In this document: positions 32,188 through 40,740 of the stretch, piece after piece
Numbering within the stretch: position 1 is the stretch's first letter
Layout of the letters: each line of letters opens with the position of its first letter
NCBI GenBank assembly: GCA_963780755.1
Contig: CAWACX010000001.1
Span: forward strand, 62,001 to 126,000
Source: JALYNX01 sp963780755
GTDB lineage: Bacteria; Actinomycetota; Acidimicrobiia; Spongiisociales; ZC4RG35
Reading direction: 5' to 3'
Length of the DNA stretch: 64,000 bases
Program-made: the position numbers and the translations under genes
The notes under the pieces: model-generated
Seen by the model: the letters and a program-made list of their open reading frames with translations, nothing else
Databases searched by the model: none
What the model was told of the DNA's origin: nothing

Positions 32188-33618
32188 CTACGGCGTTGTG
32201 GGGGCCGTGACCATGCCTCCCGTGGCGCTCATATAGACGAGACCCGGGACACCGGCGTAGTCCACTGGCTGATCCAACCACCAGGACACGTCCTTGCCGT
32301 TGGTGGGGACCTGCACCGGACTCTCATTTCTGGCCCACAGGCTCACAGCCACAGCGGTGGCAAAGGATGACCCGCTCCAGGACACGAGTGTGCTGTTGGC
32401 GGTAGCTCCTTCTCCCGCGAGACCGATCAGATGTGAGCCGGCAGCCACATCGTCGATCCACCTGCGTGCGCCCGGCGCCTCGAATTCGGACTGGTCGGGC
32501 AGCCACACCGTCTCGTTCCCAGCTCGGTTTGCGGCGCCGACCGCTCTCACCTCATCCAGTGCACCGGGCCAGAACGGAGCCGTTGACATCTCGTTGCCAC
32601 CTGCCGCGAAGATCCCCGAGTTACCAAACGTGGCAGTCCAGGTTTGGAGTGCTGTGGTCAGCGATACGACCAGGGCATCCGACGCGGGGTCACAGGCGTA
32701 GGTCCCGAGGGACATGTTGAGGCCGGCCACTGTGTCCTCAGCGTGTCGCTGAATGAGCCGACCCACCGCCTCATAGGCGTGCAGTTCAGTCGACAGGGGG
32801 ACGGTCGGAGCGTTGTGATCGCTCGCGACCAGCTCGGCGTAGGTGCGGGCACGTGCCATGGACACCCGATTGTCCGGGGCCAACGTCCTGATGAGACCGG
32901 TGATGAAAGTCCCATGGCTTGCTTCGAACCCTTGCGGCTCTTCATCGACCGTTTCGTATACGACATATGGTTGATCAGCCCACGCCGGACCGCCTGGGGC
33001 GATCCCCGTGTCGACGACAGCGATGACGTCCCCTTCCCCGCCCCCTGGGTCTGGCAGCTCGCCAGCGATGGCGACCGGATCCGTACCCGGCTTGAACAGC
33101 CAATGGTTCGCAGGCGCCATGGCGTGAATTGGTGACGAAACCAACTCGAGGTTTTGGTTCAAGTCCTCCGAGGCCTCGAGCGGATCGCGTTCGGGATCGA
33201 TAGCCACGAGCCCGAGTCGTTCGTCGATGCCTTCCCAAACCGCGGTCAGCGAGGCGAGAGTCTCCTCGTCGAGGTCCTCAGTGCCTGCGGTCAGAATCTG
33301 CGCCGCGTCCGCGGGGGCGGATTCACCGCCCAGGAAGTCAGCCGCCTGAAGCTCGACCTCGTCCGGTGGGGTCTCCAGGTCCGGAGCCTGGACCGCGACG
33401 TAACCGGCGACGTAAATGCACCCGAGAGCCTCGCCGGGACGAGTCGTCGTCACCGACGAAGGACTCGTAGTCGAAGTCTGGACGGAGTCGGTAGTGGTGG
33501 TCCCGTCTTCGGTCGTGGTGGTCGCGGCATCGGTGGTGGTGGTCCCGTCTCCGTCACCACTGCATGCTGTGACGAGCGCCGCCAACACGATTGCCGACAC
33601 AAGTGCTCGAGCCCTCAT
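32188..33618 (-). CDS. Subtilisin-like (S8) serine protease lipoprotein
   Basis: A 476-aa protein. MRARALVSAIVLAALVTAC is a lipoprotein signal (Cys19), followed by a Thr-rich linker of about 40 residues. The subtilase domain has VVDTGIAPGG (D203), SHGTFITGLI (H235), AAGGNE (N342, oxyanion hole) and WSGSSFATA (S418), so the catalytic set is complete. It should act outside the cytoplasm, held to the membrane. The gene is divergent from the TPR-CHAT gene (86 bp between starts). The activation signal and substrate are unknown. The ATG chosen gives a proper signal peptide. Confidence 0.9.
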   Translation of the reverse strand: MRARALVSAIVLAALVTACSGDGDGTTTTDAATTTTEDGTTTTDSVQTSTTSPSSVTTTRPGEALGCIYVAGYVAVQAPDLETPPDEVELQAADFLGGESAPADAAQILTAGTEDLDEETLASLTAVWEGIDERLGLVAIDPERDPLEASEDLNQNLELVSSPIHAMAPANHWLFKPGTDPVAIAGELPDPGGGEGDVIAVVDTGIAPGGPAWADQPYVVYETVDEEPQGFEASHGTFITGLIRTLAPDNRVSMARARTYAELVASDHNAPTVPLSTELHAYEAVGRLIQRHAEDTVAGLNMSLGTYACDPASDALVVSLTTALQTWTATFGNSGIFAAGGNEMSTAPFWPGALDEVRAVGAANRAGNETVWLPDQSEFEAPGARRWIDDVAAGSHLIGLAGEGATANSTLVSWSGSSFATAVAVSLWARNESPVQVPTNGKDVSWWLDQPVDYAGVPGLVYMSATGGMVTAPTTP

Positions 33619-33704
33619 GGTCGCCCCCTGTAGGTTCCTTAGGCCAACTGGCACTCGACCGTGACCCGAATTCTCTTGAAGCTAGTCCTGGATGGAGTCA
33701 TCTT

Positions 33705-36296
33705 GTGGCCGCTGATACCACAATTTCAGACGCTCTGGTCAGCCTCCAGAATCTGGCCCGCGAAGCACCATTAGACGCCCTGGGTCAGGGGCGAGACCTG
33801 CTGGAATCTCTCGAACCTCTGGATCACACCCGCCGGGCCGAAGTGCTGAGAACGATGAGCATCGCCGCCCGTTTCACGAGCACGAGCGACGACTCGGTCC
33901 TCCTTGCTAGATCGGCATTGGTTGAGGCGAGAGAATCGGGTTTCGACGATCTGCTCACCCAGGTCTCGATAACGCTGAGCGGCTCGCTCGCCCTCGCTGG
34001 CGAGAATGATGAAGCATTAGACGTGCTAGATCGGCTCGCTCCTTCGACCGAGGCATTGCTCGCAGAAATCGAGTTTCAGCGGGGAGCAGTGCTCAGCCGG
34101 ATTGGGGATTACGGCACAGCTCTGGCCTCATATGAAATCGCCCTCTCGATCTTTCGAGCCAGCCAGGATCAAGAATCGTTGTCGATGACCTTGCACAACA
34201 TCGGCTTGCTCAACATGTATCGGAACGATCTCGACGTAGCCGAGTCTTCTCTGCGCGAGGCGATGGACGTCCACGCGTCAATCGGTCGCGCTGCCTGGTT
34301 CGCGGCAGCCGAGCACAACCTCGGGATGGTGATGGCTCAGAGGGGCGATTTGCCTGAGGCATTGAGACTGCTGTCGACCAGCGAGATCCGGCACCGTGAG
34401 TTGACGGGCAACGCCGAGGAACTGATGGTCGGGCACTGCGAGGTCCTCTTGTCGGCCGGCTTGTTCAAGGAAGCCTTGACGCTCGCTTCCGACCTCACGG
34501 CAGAACTTCGTCGCGCGGGACTAGGCGAGGACGAAGCGGAGGCATATCTCGTTGCAGCTCAGGCTGCACTCCTCGCAGGCGACCTGGCGCGCGCCCGCGA
34601 ATGGGCACAAGTCGCTGCCTCGGCTTTCGACAGGCAACGTCGAGCGAAGTGGGGGGACAATGCCCACCTGATCGAGATTCTCGCGGCTAGGCGGAGTGGC
34701 GATGTGGACCCTGCGTTGGCCCAACAGGCGAGAGACATTGCCACAAGGCTGGAGGCGGACGGCCAACTGATGCGTGGTCTGAGTGCCAGGCTTGCCGCGG
34801 GGCTGATCGCCATGGACCTCGATCAACGAGATGAGGCAATTGACGACCTGAGCAGAGTGGCGTCGCATGGCGCAGGCCCCATCGAGGTGCAGGTTCAAGC
34901 ATTTCGGGCAAAGGCCCTCCTCCGGTTGGCGCAAGACCGAAGGAAAGCTGCCGACTCCGCTGCCCGAGCCGGGATGCGGCTTCTCGATCGCTACCAGGCC
35001 GCCCTTGGTGCAACCGACATCCGTAACGGTGTCGAGCGCCATGGTGCCGAGCTTGGAGCTTTGGGTCTCCGCCTCGCTCTCGACTCGAGAAAGCCACGTC
35101 GGATCCTGGCCTGGATGGAGCGCAGCCGTGCACGGGCCCTGCGCCATCCTCCGGTCATCCCTTCAGACGATTCCGCTCAGGCTGCCGATCTGGCTGACCT
35201 GCGACGTGTCTCGGCGGAAATGCGCTCGGCGGAGGGCGATGAGGCGACCCGATTGACCCGGGAGGCCAGGTCTCTTCAGGAAACGATTCGGTCCCGAGCA
35301 CGGACCCAACGAGGGCATGGCACGACTAGCGAGGAAAAGCCCGACATCGTGGGCGCTCTCGGCTCGCGCACCCTGATCGAATACGCCTCCCTCGACGATC
35401 GGTTGTGGGCGGTCGTGGTCAAGAACGGCCGGCACCGGTTACATGACCTGGGTCCTGAGACCCCGGTGCTCGCCGAGTTGGAGAGCCTCCGTTTCACCAT
35501 GCGGCGCCTGGCGCGACGCCGCGGAGCGGCGACCGGGGACCTGGCCCGGCAGATCGCCAGCCGACTCGATGCCATGCTGTTTGGACCGCTCAACACGGGT
35601 GACGGCGCCCCGGTGATCGTCCCCACTCCGGCGTTGCACGGCACACCTTGGGGCGCCCTGCCCACCTGTCGGGGTCGTGCGGTCACGATCTCGCCTTCCG
35701 CGGAACTTTGGTGGCGGGCCTCCCGCACGCGCCGACGGTCGGGGCCGGTGTTGGTCGCCGCAGGGCCTGACCTGGCTCATGCCGAGGCCGAGATGCGGGA
35801 GGTTGCGTCCTTGTATGCGGGTGCGGCAACTCTGGGCCCGACCAAGGCCAACGTCGAAGACGTCCGGGAGCTGTTCCAGCCCTCGTCCATGGCCCACATC
35901 GCCTGTCACGCCGCTTTCGAAGTGGAAAACCCGATGTTTTCCTCGCTCCGGCTGTCAGACGGCGACCTCACCGTCTACGACATGGAGCGGATGCGCCGGG
36001 TGCCCCAACTCGTCGTTCTTTCCGCCTGCGACTCCGGCTTCAGCGACACCCATCCCGGCGAGGAGTTGATGGGGCTCAGCGCCGCGCTGCTCAGCATGGG
36101 TGCCCGCTCCTTGATCGCCAGTGTCGGCCTGGTCCCCGACTCCGACGCCACTAGGGCCCTGATGCTGGCACTGCACCGGAACCTGAGAGCGAAAATGACG
36201 CCAGCCGTTGCCTTGAGCCAAGCCCAGATCGCAGTCGACGACGGCGGGGACGGGTTCGTGGCGGCCGCCTCATTCGTCTGCATCGGAGCCGGCTGA
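33705..36296 (+). CDS. TPR-CHAT cysteine protease
   Basis: An 863-aa protein. GTG at 33705 with a GGAG-like site is taken as the start; the frame runs 38 codons further up, over the S8 gene start. Residues 1-500 are TPR repeats (for example LGMVMAQRGDLPEALRLL). The last 200 residues are a CHAT caspase-like domain with HIACHA (His735) and LSACDSG (Cys775), the catalytic pair. CHAT enzymes cut proteins in programmed cell responses, as in separase and the Craspase TPR-CHAT. It heads a plus-strand group with a sigma factor and a conserved short protein. Confidence 0.9.
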   Translation: MAADTTISDALVSLQNLAREAPLDALGQGRDLLESLEPLDHTRRAEVLRTMSIAARFTSTSDDSVLLARSALVEARESGFDDLLTQVSITLSGSLALAGENDEALDVLDRLAPSTEALLAEIEFQRGAVLSRIGDYGTALASYEIALSIFRASQDQESLSMTLHNIGLLNMYRNDLDVAESSLREAMDVHASIGRAAWFAAAEHNLGMVMAQRGDLPEALRLLSTSEIRHRELTGNAEELMVGHCEVLLSAGLFKEALTLASDLTAELRRAGLGEDEAEAYLVAAQAALLAGDLARAREWAQVAASAFDRQRRAKWGDNAHLIEILAARRSGDVDPALAQQARDIATRLEADGQLMRGLSARLAAGLIAMDLDQRDEAIDDLSRVASHGAGPIEVQVQAFRAKALLRLAQDRRKAADSAARAGMRLLDRYQAALGATDIRNGVERHGAELGALGLRLALDSRKPRRILAWMERSRARALRHPPVIPSDDSAQAADLADLRRVSAEMRSAEGDEATRLTREARSLQETIRSRARTQRGHGTTSEEKPDIVGALGSRTLIEYASLDDRLWAVVVKNGRHRLHDLGPETPVLAELESLRFTMRRLARRRGAATGDLARQIASRLDAMLFGPLNTGDGAPVIVPTPALHGTPWGALPTCRGRAVTISPSAELWWRASRTRRRSGPVLVAAGPDLAHAEAEMREVASLYAGAATLGPTKANVEDVRELFQPSSMAHIACHAAFEVENPMFSSLRLSDGDLTVYDMERMRRVPQLVVLSACDSGFSDTHPGEELMGLSAALLSMGARSLIASVGLVPDSDATRALMLALHRNLRAKMTPAVALSQAQIAVDDGGDGFVAAASFVCIGAG

Positions 36297-36350
36297 AAAC
36301 CTGCGAATTTCCTTGTATCACAGGGCGGCGCCGACCCTCTTCTCCGTACC

Positions 36351-36944
36351 ATGAACCAAATGGCAGAGGCCACCACCCACGGCGAGTTGCTGACTCGCGC
36401 CGCCCAGGGCGATCAGGACGCGTGGAACGCACTCGTGGAGGCCTTCGGTCAGATGGTGTGGTCGATCGCCCGCAGCTTCCGGCTCGATGACGCCACCGCC
36501 AAAGACGTCACCCAGACCGTGTGGCTCAAGCTCGTGGAGAACCTGGATCGCATCACCGATCCGGAGCGACTCCCGGGATGGCTTGCCACCACCTGTCGCC
36601 GCGAGGCGATCCGGGTGTCGAAGCTGCGCCAACGCACGATTCCCACCGAGTTCGAGTACGACATCGAAGATCCCACACCCTCCCTCGAGTCCATGCTGAT
36701 CGAGGACGAAGAGGCCCGTGCGGTGATGAACGCCATGTCCACGCTGAGCGAGGGCTGCCAGCAGCTGCTGCGCCTCCTCGCAGCCGATCCGCCCCTCAGT
36801 TACGAGGAGATAGCGGAGATCACCGGGCGCCCGATTGGGAGCCTGGGCCCAACACGCTCTCGGTGCATCGAAAGATTGAAACTGGCAATGGGTATCAAAC
36901 CGGGGCAACCCGGCTCTATGGATCTAGGAGAGGGCATCAAATGA
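36351..36944 (+). CDS. RNA polymerase sigma factor (sigma-70 family, ECF-like)
   Basis: A 197-aa sigma factor. Region 2 reads DAWNALVEAFGQMVWSIARSF and DVTQTVWLKLVENLDRI with a strand-opening TTCRREAIRV part. Region 4 has LSYEEIAEITGRPIGSLGPTRSRCIERLK. It starts 54 bp after the TPR-CHAT gene and its stop overlaps the next start (ATGA). The position suggests it controls this group or is itself controlled by the small partner protein. No anti-sigma with a membrane segment is adjacent. Confidence 0.88.
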   Translation: MNQMAEATTHGELLTRAAQGDQDAWNALVEAFGQMVWSIARSFRLDDATAKDVTQTVWLKLVENLDRITDPERLPGWLATTCRREAIRVSKLRQRTIPTEFEYDIEDPTPSLESMLIEDEEARAVMNAMSTLSEGCQQLLRLLAADPPLSYEEIAEITGRPIGSLGPTRSRCIERLKLAMGIKPGQPGSMDLGEGIK

Positions 36945-37405
36945 GCGACAAAACGGATTACACGGAAAACGAGCTCCTGCAGCTCATTCGCAAGGGAGTC
37001 ACCGATAGTGACCCCGTCCCCTCGGACGTCACCGAGTTCGCCACTGCGGCATTCGCCTGGCGCAACATCGACGCCGAGCTCGCAGCCATGGCATTCGATT
37101 CCGCCGAGGAAGAGACGCCGGCCGGGGTGCGCAGCGCAGGAGCAGAGCGGATGTTGTCTTTCGAGTCGCCAACGCTCAGCATCGACATCGAGTACCGCAG
37201 TTCCACCCGCCGTGTCATCGGCCAGGTGTCACCGCCCCAGCCGGCCACGGTCGAGCTGCATCATCGTGGCGGCACAATCAGCACGGAGACAGACGAGCTG
37301 GGTCGGTTCGACTTCGACGGGTTCGACCCGGGACCGGTCAGCGTGGTGATCCGCACTCACGGTGACGAGCCCGAGGTGGTCAAGACCGAGTGGACCGTCC
37401 TCTAA
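36941..37405 (+). CDS. Conserved protein of the sigma/CHAT group (transthyretin-like C-terminus), 154 aa
   Basis: The N-terminal half is helical (FATAAFAWRNIDAELAAMAF), and the C-terminal half looks like a carboxypeptidase-regulatory or transthyretin-like beta sandwich: RRVIGQVSPPQPATVELHH and TDELGRFDFDGFDPGPVSV. No signal peptide or membrane helix is present. It overlaps the sigma gene by 4 bp, an arrangement typical of a sigma/regulator pair, so a cytoplasmic anti-sigma or adaptor role is possible. Proteins with this pattern next to CHAT genes are familiar to me from actinobacteria, but I cannot confirm it here. Confidence 0.7.
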   Translation: MSDKTDYTENELLQLIRKGVTDSDPVPSDVTEFATAAFAWRNIDAELAAMAFDSAEEETPAGVRSAGAERMLSFESPTLSIDIEYRSSTRRVIGQVSPPQPATVELHHRGGTISTETDELGRFDFDGFDPGPVSVVIRTHGDEPEVVKTEWTVL

Positions 37406-37493
37406 AACGCAACAACGCGTATCTGACACCCGCTCGCCGCCTCTCATCCAACGAGACGCCCCACGTCTCACGCACCGCTTGGAGAGCAGGACC

Positions 37494-37688
37494 ATGAGCG
37501 ATTCCAACCCAACCCAACGCAAGGCACGAGGCAAATGGCGTGCGCTGGCATCTCTACCCATTGATCTCCTCGATCGACCGGTCGGTCGTTGGCTTCGCTC
37601 CAGGCCCCGGGAACCCGGACTGAAGCAGGGCCACCGGGGACGCCTGTGGCCACCAGCGAACGGAATCACCGCCCGCCCTGCGATTTGA
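37494..37688 (+). CDS. Possible small basic protein, 64 aa
   Basis: An ATG with GGAGAGCAGG before it opens a frame of 64 codons (MSDSNPTQRKARGKWR...), rich in Arg and Pro. A strong terminator follows 21 bp after the stop, so this may be the last gene of the CHAT/sigma transcript. There is no recognisable domain, and the short length leaves doubt. Confidence 0.4.
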   Translation: MSDSNPTQRKARGKWRALASLPIDLLDRPVGRWLRSRPREPGLKQGHRGRLWPPANGITARPAI

Positions 37689-37708
37689 CCCGACAAGGAC
37701 CGTAAGGG

Positions 37709-37738
37709 ACGGCCCCGCCGATGGTGGGGCCGTTTCTT
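37709..37738 (+). terminator. Rho-independent terminator ending the CHAT/sigma group
   Basis: ACGGCCCCGCC and GGTGGGGCCGT form an 11-bp stem (one G-T pair) with a GAT loop, followed by TTCTT. It is the first good terminator downstream of the TPR-CHAT gene. Confidence 0.75.
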
Positions 37739-37746
37739 CGTGCGGT

Positions 37747-37797
37747 CCAGGGTTGCCACCGAGGTTTTCGGGTAGGTTTGGCCGCGGTCAACCCTGG
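37747..37797. repeat. Inverted repeat CCAGGGTTG / CAACCCTGG
   Basis: Nine-base perfect arms (37747-37755 and 37789-37797) enclose 33 nt. It lies between the terminator and the 5'-nucleotidase remnant, in DNA with no gene. Its role is unknown; it could be a leftover mobile-element end or an RNA structure. Confidence 0.35.
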
Positions 37798-37852
37798 GTG
37801 TCACCTGGAGCCAGATGATGCGGGTTGTTGAGTCGAGGCGACACACAACGCT

Positions 37853-38439
37853 GCCGAGTTCGGCGCACAGATCCCACAGATCCCACAGATCGCCATCCAA
37901 AACGCCGGTGGGATCCGTCAATCGGACACTCTGCTCCTGCCCGGCGCCACCCCTGCCACTCCGGCCAACCTGACCCGGCTCGAAGTCAACAACCAGTTGC
38001 CGTTCGCCAACTTCGTGGCAGTCGTGGGTGACGTGCCGTTGAGGGTCGTCAAGGCAAACCTGGAGAATGGGTGTCGCGGATGCCGGTCGCCGACGGCCGA
38101 TTCGCCCATGTCGCCGGGCTGACCTTCGAGTGGAACTCATCCGGGCGCCGAACATGAAATCGCGTTAAGAAGATCACGATCGGCGGGACGCTGGTCTACG
38201 ACGATGCGGCCGGCGGGTACATCGCCCCGGCGACAGCGGCTACGACCTACGACGTGGCCACCATCGACTTCTTGGCCCGCGGACAGGACGGCTACAGCTA
38301 TCCGGGTTTGCCATTCGTGATCGTGGGCGCCACCTACGAGCAGGGATTCCTCAACTATCTGGCGGGCCCGCTGGGAAGGGCGGTCACGCAGGCTGCTTAC
38401 CCCAACATCATCAACTACCGGGCAATAATGACGGGTTGA
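37853..38439 (+). pseudogene. Remnant of a 5'-nucleotidase C-terminal domain
   Basis: Translated pieces reproduce the order of the 5'-nucleotidase C-terminal domain: IAIQNAGGIRQSD and NNQLPFANFVAVVGD in one frame (37853 to about 38075), then VADGRFAHVAGLTFEW, NRVKKITIGGTLVYDD and ATIDFLARGQDGYSY in another, to TGA at 38439. Besides the frame change there is an in-frame TGA just before NRVKKI, and no metallophosphatase N-terminal domain precedes it. Around 37868-37890 the unit CAGATCCCA is repeated. The parent enzyme would be an exported nucleotidase. Several independent lesions make real decay likely here, unlike the single-indel genes. Confidence 0.75.
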
Positions 38440-38454
38440 TTCAGTCCCTCGTAA

Positions 38455-38480
38455 GGAACACCGGGATCGCCGGTGGTTCC
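38455..38480. terminator. Hairpin downstream of the 5'-nucleotidase remnant
   Basis: GGAACACCGG (38455-38464) pairs with CCGGTGGTTCC (38470-38480) with one bulged G. It shares the sequence ACACCGGGATCGCC with the next hairpin, so the two may form alternative structures. Confidence 0.4.
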
Positions 38481-38493
38481 CTACAAATGAGAA

Positions 38494-38523
38494 CACCGGG
38501 ATCGCCCTGAGGCGATCCCGGTG
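38494..38523 (-). terminator. Terminator of the minus-strand 238-aa gene
   Basis: CACCGGGATCGCC and GGCGATCCCGGTG form a perfect 13-bp stem with a 4-base loop. Read on the minus strand it is followed by TTCTCATTT. It lies about 70 bp past the stop of the 38595-39311 gene. On the plus strand it would also stop read-through from the nucleotidase remnant. Confidence 0.7.
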
Positions 38524-38594
38524 CCTGTGCTCCCCGGGTTCTTATCGGAATCGTGGGCAAAATCCTGTAACGGCCTGCCCGGATTTTCAAAGCC

Positions 38595-39311
38595 CTAGGA
38601 ACGCTTCTCGCGGGGGAGCTTGACCGGCTCCTCATCGGTGGCGTTGGCCTGGAACATCCGCTCGGCATACTGGTCCATCACGTCCTGAGACCATGAAGCC
38701 GAGAAAACGGCCTGGCCCTTGGGGACCGTCAGGTTCTCGAACCGATCGATCAGGTCCTGATACCGCTGGGACCACATGGCCTGGAGGCGACTTGAATTCA
38801 CCGCCTGCATGCGGGCCAGCTCAGGGCTGAAGACCGGTGCCGGGACTGCCGACACGATGCTCGGGACGTACTGCTCGAGTTGTGGTTGGACTCGGGCAGC
38901 CTCCGGGCTGAACACCGGCGCCGGCACTGCCGACACGATGCTCGGGATGTGCACCTGAGCCCTGTTCTGGAGAGCCTTCACGGCCTCCGGGCTGAGCGCA
39001 GGCGTGATCTCGTTGCCCGTGCCAACCAGACCAGCGGTCTGGAGCTTGTAGAGCTCGATGTTGGTGTCGGGGCGCCGGGCGGCCTGGGCCTGGTGCTGCT
39101 TGGTCAGGAAGTCGATCTTCGACTCCCAGATCGCGTTCTGGTCAACTGACCGGACCACAGGGACGGCTTCGGTGGTCTCGTTCGCCTGGTTGCTGGCGAA
39201 AACGAAGCCAAGGGCAATCGCAGCCGCCAAACCGGCGATGACGAGCCCGACCAGCCGACCGGAAGGACCGGCCGTCCCGGTGCTACCGGGATGAATGACG
39301 CTCGTGGACAT
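38595..39311 (-). CDS. Single-pass membrane protein with a tandem PSIVSAVPAPVFSPE repeat, 238 aa
   Basis: MSTSVIHPGSTG is followed by one hydrophobic helix (LVGLVIAGLAAAIALGFVF) and a long polar region. PSIVSAVPAPVFSPEAARVQ and PSIVSAVPAPVFSPELARMQ occur in tandem about 30 residues apart, and the two DNA copies are also nearly identical, which points to recent duplication. The C-terminal region is helical and charged (YQDLIDRFENLTVP). The N-terminus resembles the 92-aa membrane protein at 26410-26688. No function is known. A strong terminator follows. Confidence 0.7.
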   Translation of the reverse strand: MSTSVIHPGSTGTAGPSGRLVGLVIAGLAAAIALGFVFASNQANETTEAVPVVRSVDQNAIWESKIDFLTKQHQAQAARRPDTNIELYKLQTAGLVGTGNEITPALSPEAVKALQNRAQVHIPSIVSAVPAPVFSPEAARVQPQLEQYVPSIVSAVPAPVFSPELARMQAVNSSRLQAMWSQRYQDLIDRFENLTVPKGQAVFSASWSQDVMDQYAERMFQANATDEEPVKLPREKRS

Positions 39312-39397
39312 GTGTTCCTCCTATTCCCGACCTGGGCGCTTTGCCCAAGTCGGTGAGGAGAGGAGGAGCTAGAGCCTGTGATACGTCGAATCTCTCC

Positions 39398-40149
39398 CTA
39401 TTGGTCGGCGGACATCGTGCCGGCGATCGCCAAGGTGTCCGCGAGGTCGAGGTTCGACTCGATCCGGTAGGTGACCCCCTGGCGCTCCCAGATCAAAACA
39501 TTGGCGGCGAGGCGTGAGAGTCGATGACCCTGGACTCCGCCATCCCCCTCGGCGATGAGGAGGTGGGGAGCCCCCTCCAGCCAGAAGGCATCCTCCCCGA
39601 ACACGGAGACCACCATCACCCGGGTCTCCGGTGTCGGCGCGCTTCAAATAGTCAGCTGTCCCGGCCACATGGAACTGGGTGATCAGAAGCCCGACGCCGG
39701 TGTCCTCGATCTCGGGGAGATCCTTCGCCGGGGCCCAGACCATGCTCACTTCGTCCGGCACCGGGGACTCGGCGAGATAGATCGCGGCTGGCGCAGGCAG
39801 GCCGGCCGGTGCCAACAGCTCCAATCCGGACTCGGACTCTGCACCCGCTCGGGTGGTCTCTTCTCCGAGAGCAAGATCGAAACCCACGGATTCCAGCTCG
39901 CCGCCTCCGAGCTCGATTCTGATGCCGGACACTCCGAGAAGGTCGGCGATTGCCATGTCGGGTGGATGGGATCGCCACTAGGAGCCCGACCAGGATCAGC
40001 ACCAACGCCGCCACCAGGGCCCAGCGATAACGCGGCGATGCCGGGGCTGGTTTGGCGACACGCTCGAGCACCCGGTGGCTCAGGTCTTCGCGTTCGGGCC
40101 AGTCGATCAGCTCGCCTGTCGTCGTGAGCAACGCCTCGAGGGTTGTCAT
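39398..40149 (-). CDS. Putative anti-sigma factor-like membrane protein, frame interrupted twice
   Basis: Three frames give one protein of about 250 aa. The first (40149 to about 39956) has EREDLSHRVLERV and a membrane helix WALVAALVLILVGLLVAI. The second, from about 39955, has AIADLLGVSGIRIELGGGELE. The third, from about 39630, runs MVVSVFGEDAFWLEGAPHLL and ends at TAG 39398. An extra base near 39955 would join the first two, giving STRQAIADLLG; a second indel lies near 39630. The start overlaps the end of the ECF sigma gene by 4 bp, as in sigma/anti-sigma pairs. The anti-sigma role is inferred from position and topology only. Confidence 0.65.
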
Positions 40150-40733
40150 CGTGCGTCCTCCGTTGAGAAATGCGCTGCTTCGAGGTCGCCTTTCAGTCTC
40201 TCCAGGGCGCGGCTTGCCCTCGACTTGACCGTGCCCACCGGTATTCCCAGGGTTGTCGCGGTCTCCGCTTCGCTGAGCCCAACCAGGTACCTGAGCCCGA
40301 TCACCGCCCGTTGGCGTTGGGGGAGCCGGTCGACGGCGTCGAGGACTCCGCGATGCATTTCGGAGTCGACGGCGAGGCTCTCGGGGGATCGGGCCGTATC
40401 CCCCGAGCTCGCCTCGCTGGCCATTCGCATCCCGAGAACCGTCTCACGACCTCGCCTCCTCAACCTGTTAAGCCCTTCGTTGCGGACGATGGCGAGCAGC
40501 CAGGGTCGAAACGGTCGTTCGGAGTCGAGGCGATCCAATGCCCGATAGGCCTTCACGAAAGCCTCCTGGACCGTGTCCTCGGCTTCCGCGTGGTCGCGCA
40601 CCACGAAATAGGCGACCCGCAGCGCGATCTCCTGATGAGCTCGGACCAGTTCCCCATAGGCACCGGTGTCTCCGGACTTCGAAGCCTCGATCAGTGACGT
40701 GTCATTCAGCGGACGACCCTCCACCGACATCAT
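40146..40733 (-). CDS. ECF RNA polymerase sigma factor
   Basis: A 195-aa ECF sigma. Region 2 includes AYGELVRAHQEIALRVAYFV and AEDTVQEAFVKAYRALDRLD with FRPWLLAIVRNEGLNRLRRR, and region 4 has LPQRQRAVIGLRYLVGLSEAETATTLGIPVGTVKSRASRALERL. The next gene, overlapping by 4 bp, encodes a membrane protein that is probably its anti-sigma. The gene is divergent from a secreted protein gene, and the shared promoter carries matching ECF-type elements on both strands, so autoregulation is likely. The activating signal is unknown. Confidence 0.93.
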   Translation of the reverse strand: MMSVEGRPLNDTSLIEASKSGDTGAYGELVRAHQEIALRVAYFVVRDHAEAEDTVQEAFVKAYRALDRLDSERPFRPWLLAIVRNEGLNRLRRRGRETVLGMRMASEASSGDTARSPESLAVDSEMHRGVLDAVDRLPQRQRAVIGLRYLVGLSEAETATTLGIPVGTVKSRASRALERLKGDLEAAHFSTEDAR

Positions 40734-40740
40734 CGAGGCT

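Noticed and set aside
32188..36296. Type III-E CRISPR (Craspase) locus
   Set aside because: The TPR-CHAT protein would fit, but there is no gRAMP effector, no cas gene and no repeat array in the window.
37868..37890. Short tandem repeat as a possible CRISPR or att site
   Set aside because: Only two and a half 9-bp units without spacers, within former coding sequence (IPQIPQI).
37229..38155. 308-codon minus-strand frame near the nucleotidase remnant
   Set aside because: It overlaps the 154-aa gene, the terminator and the pseudogene; no motif and biased composition.
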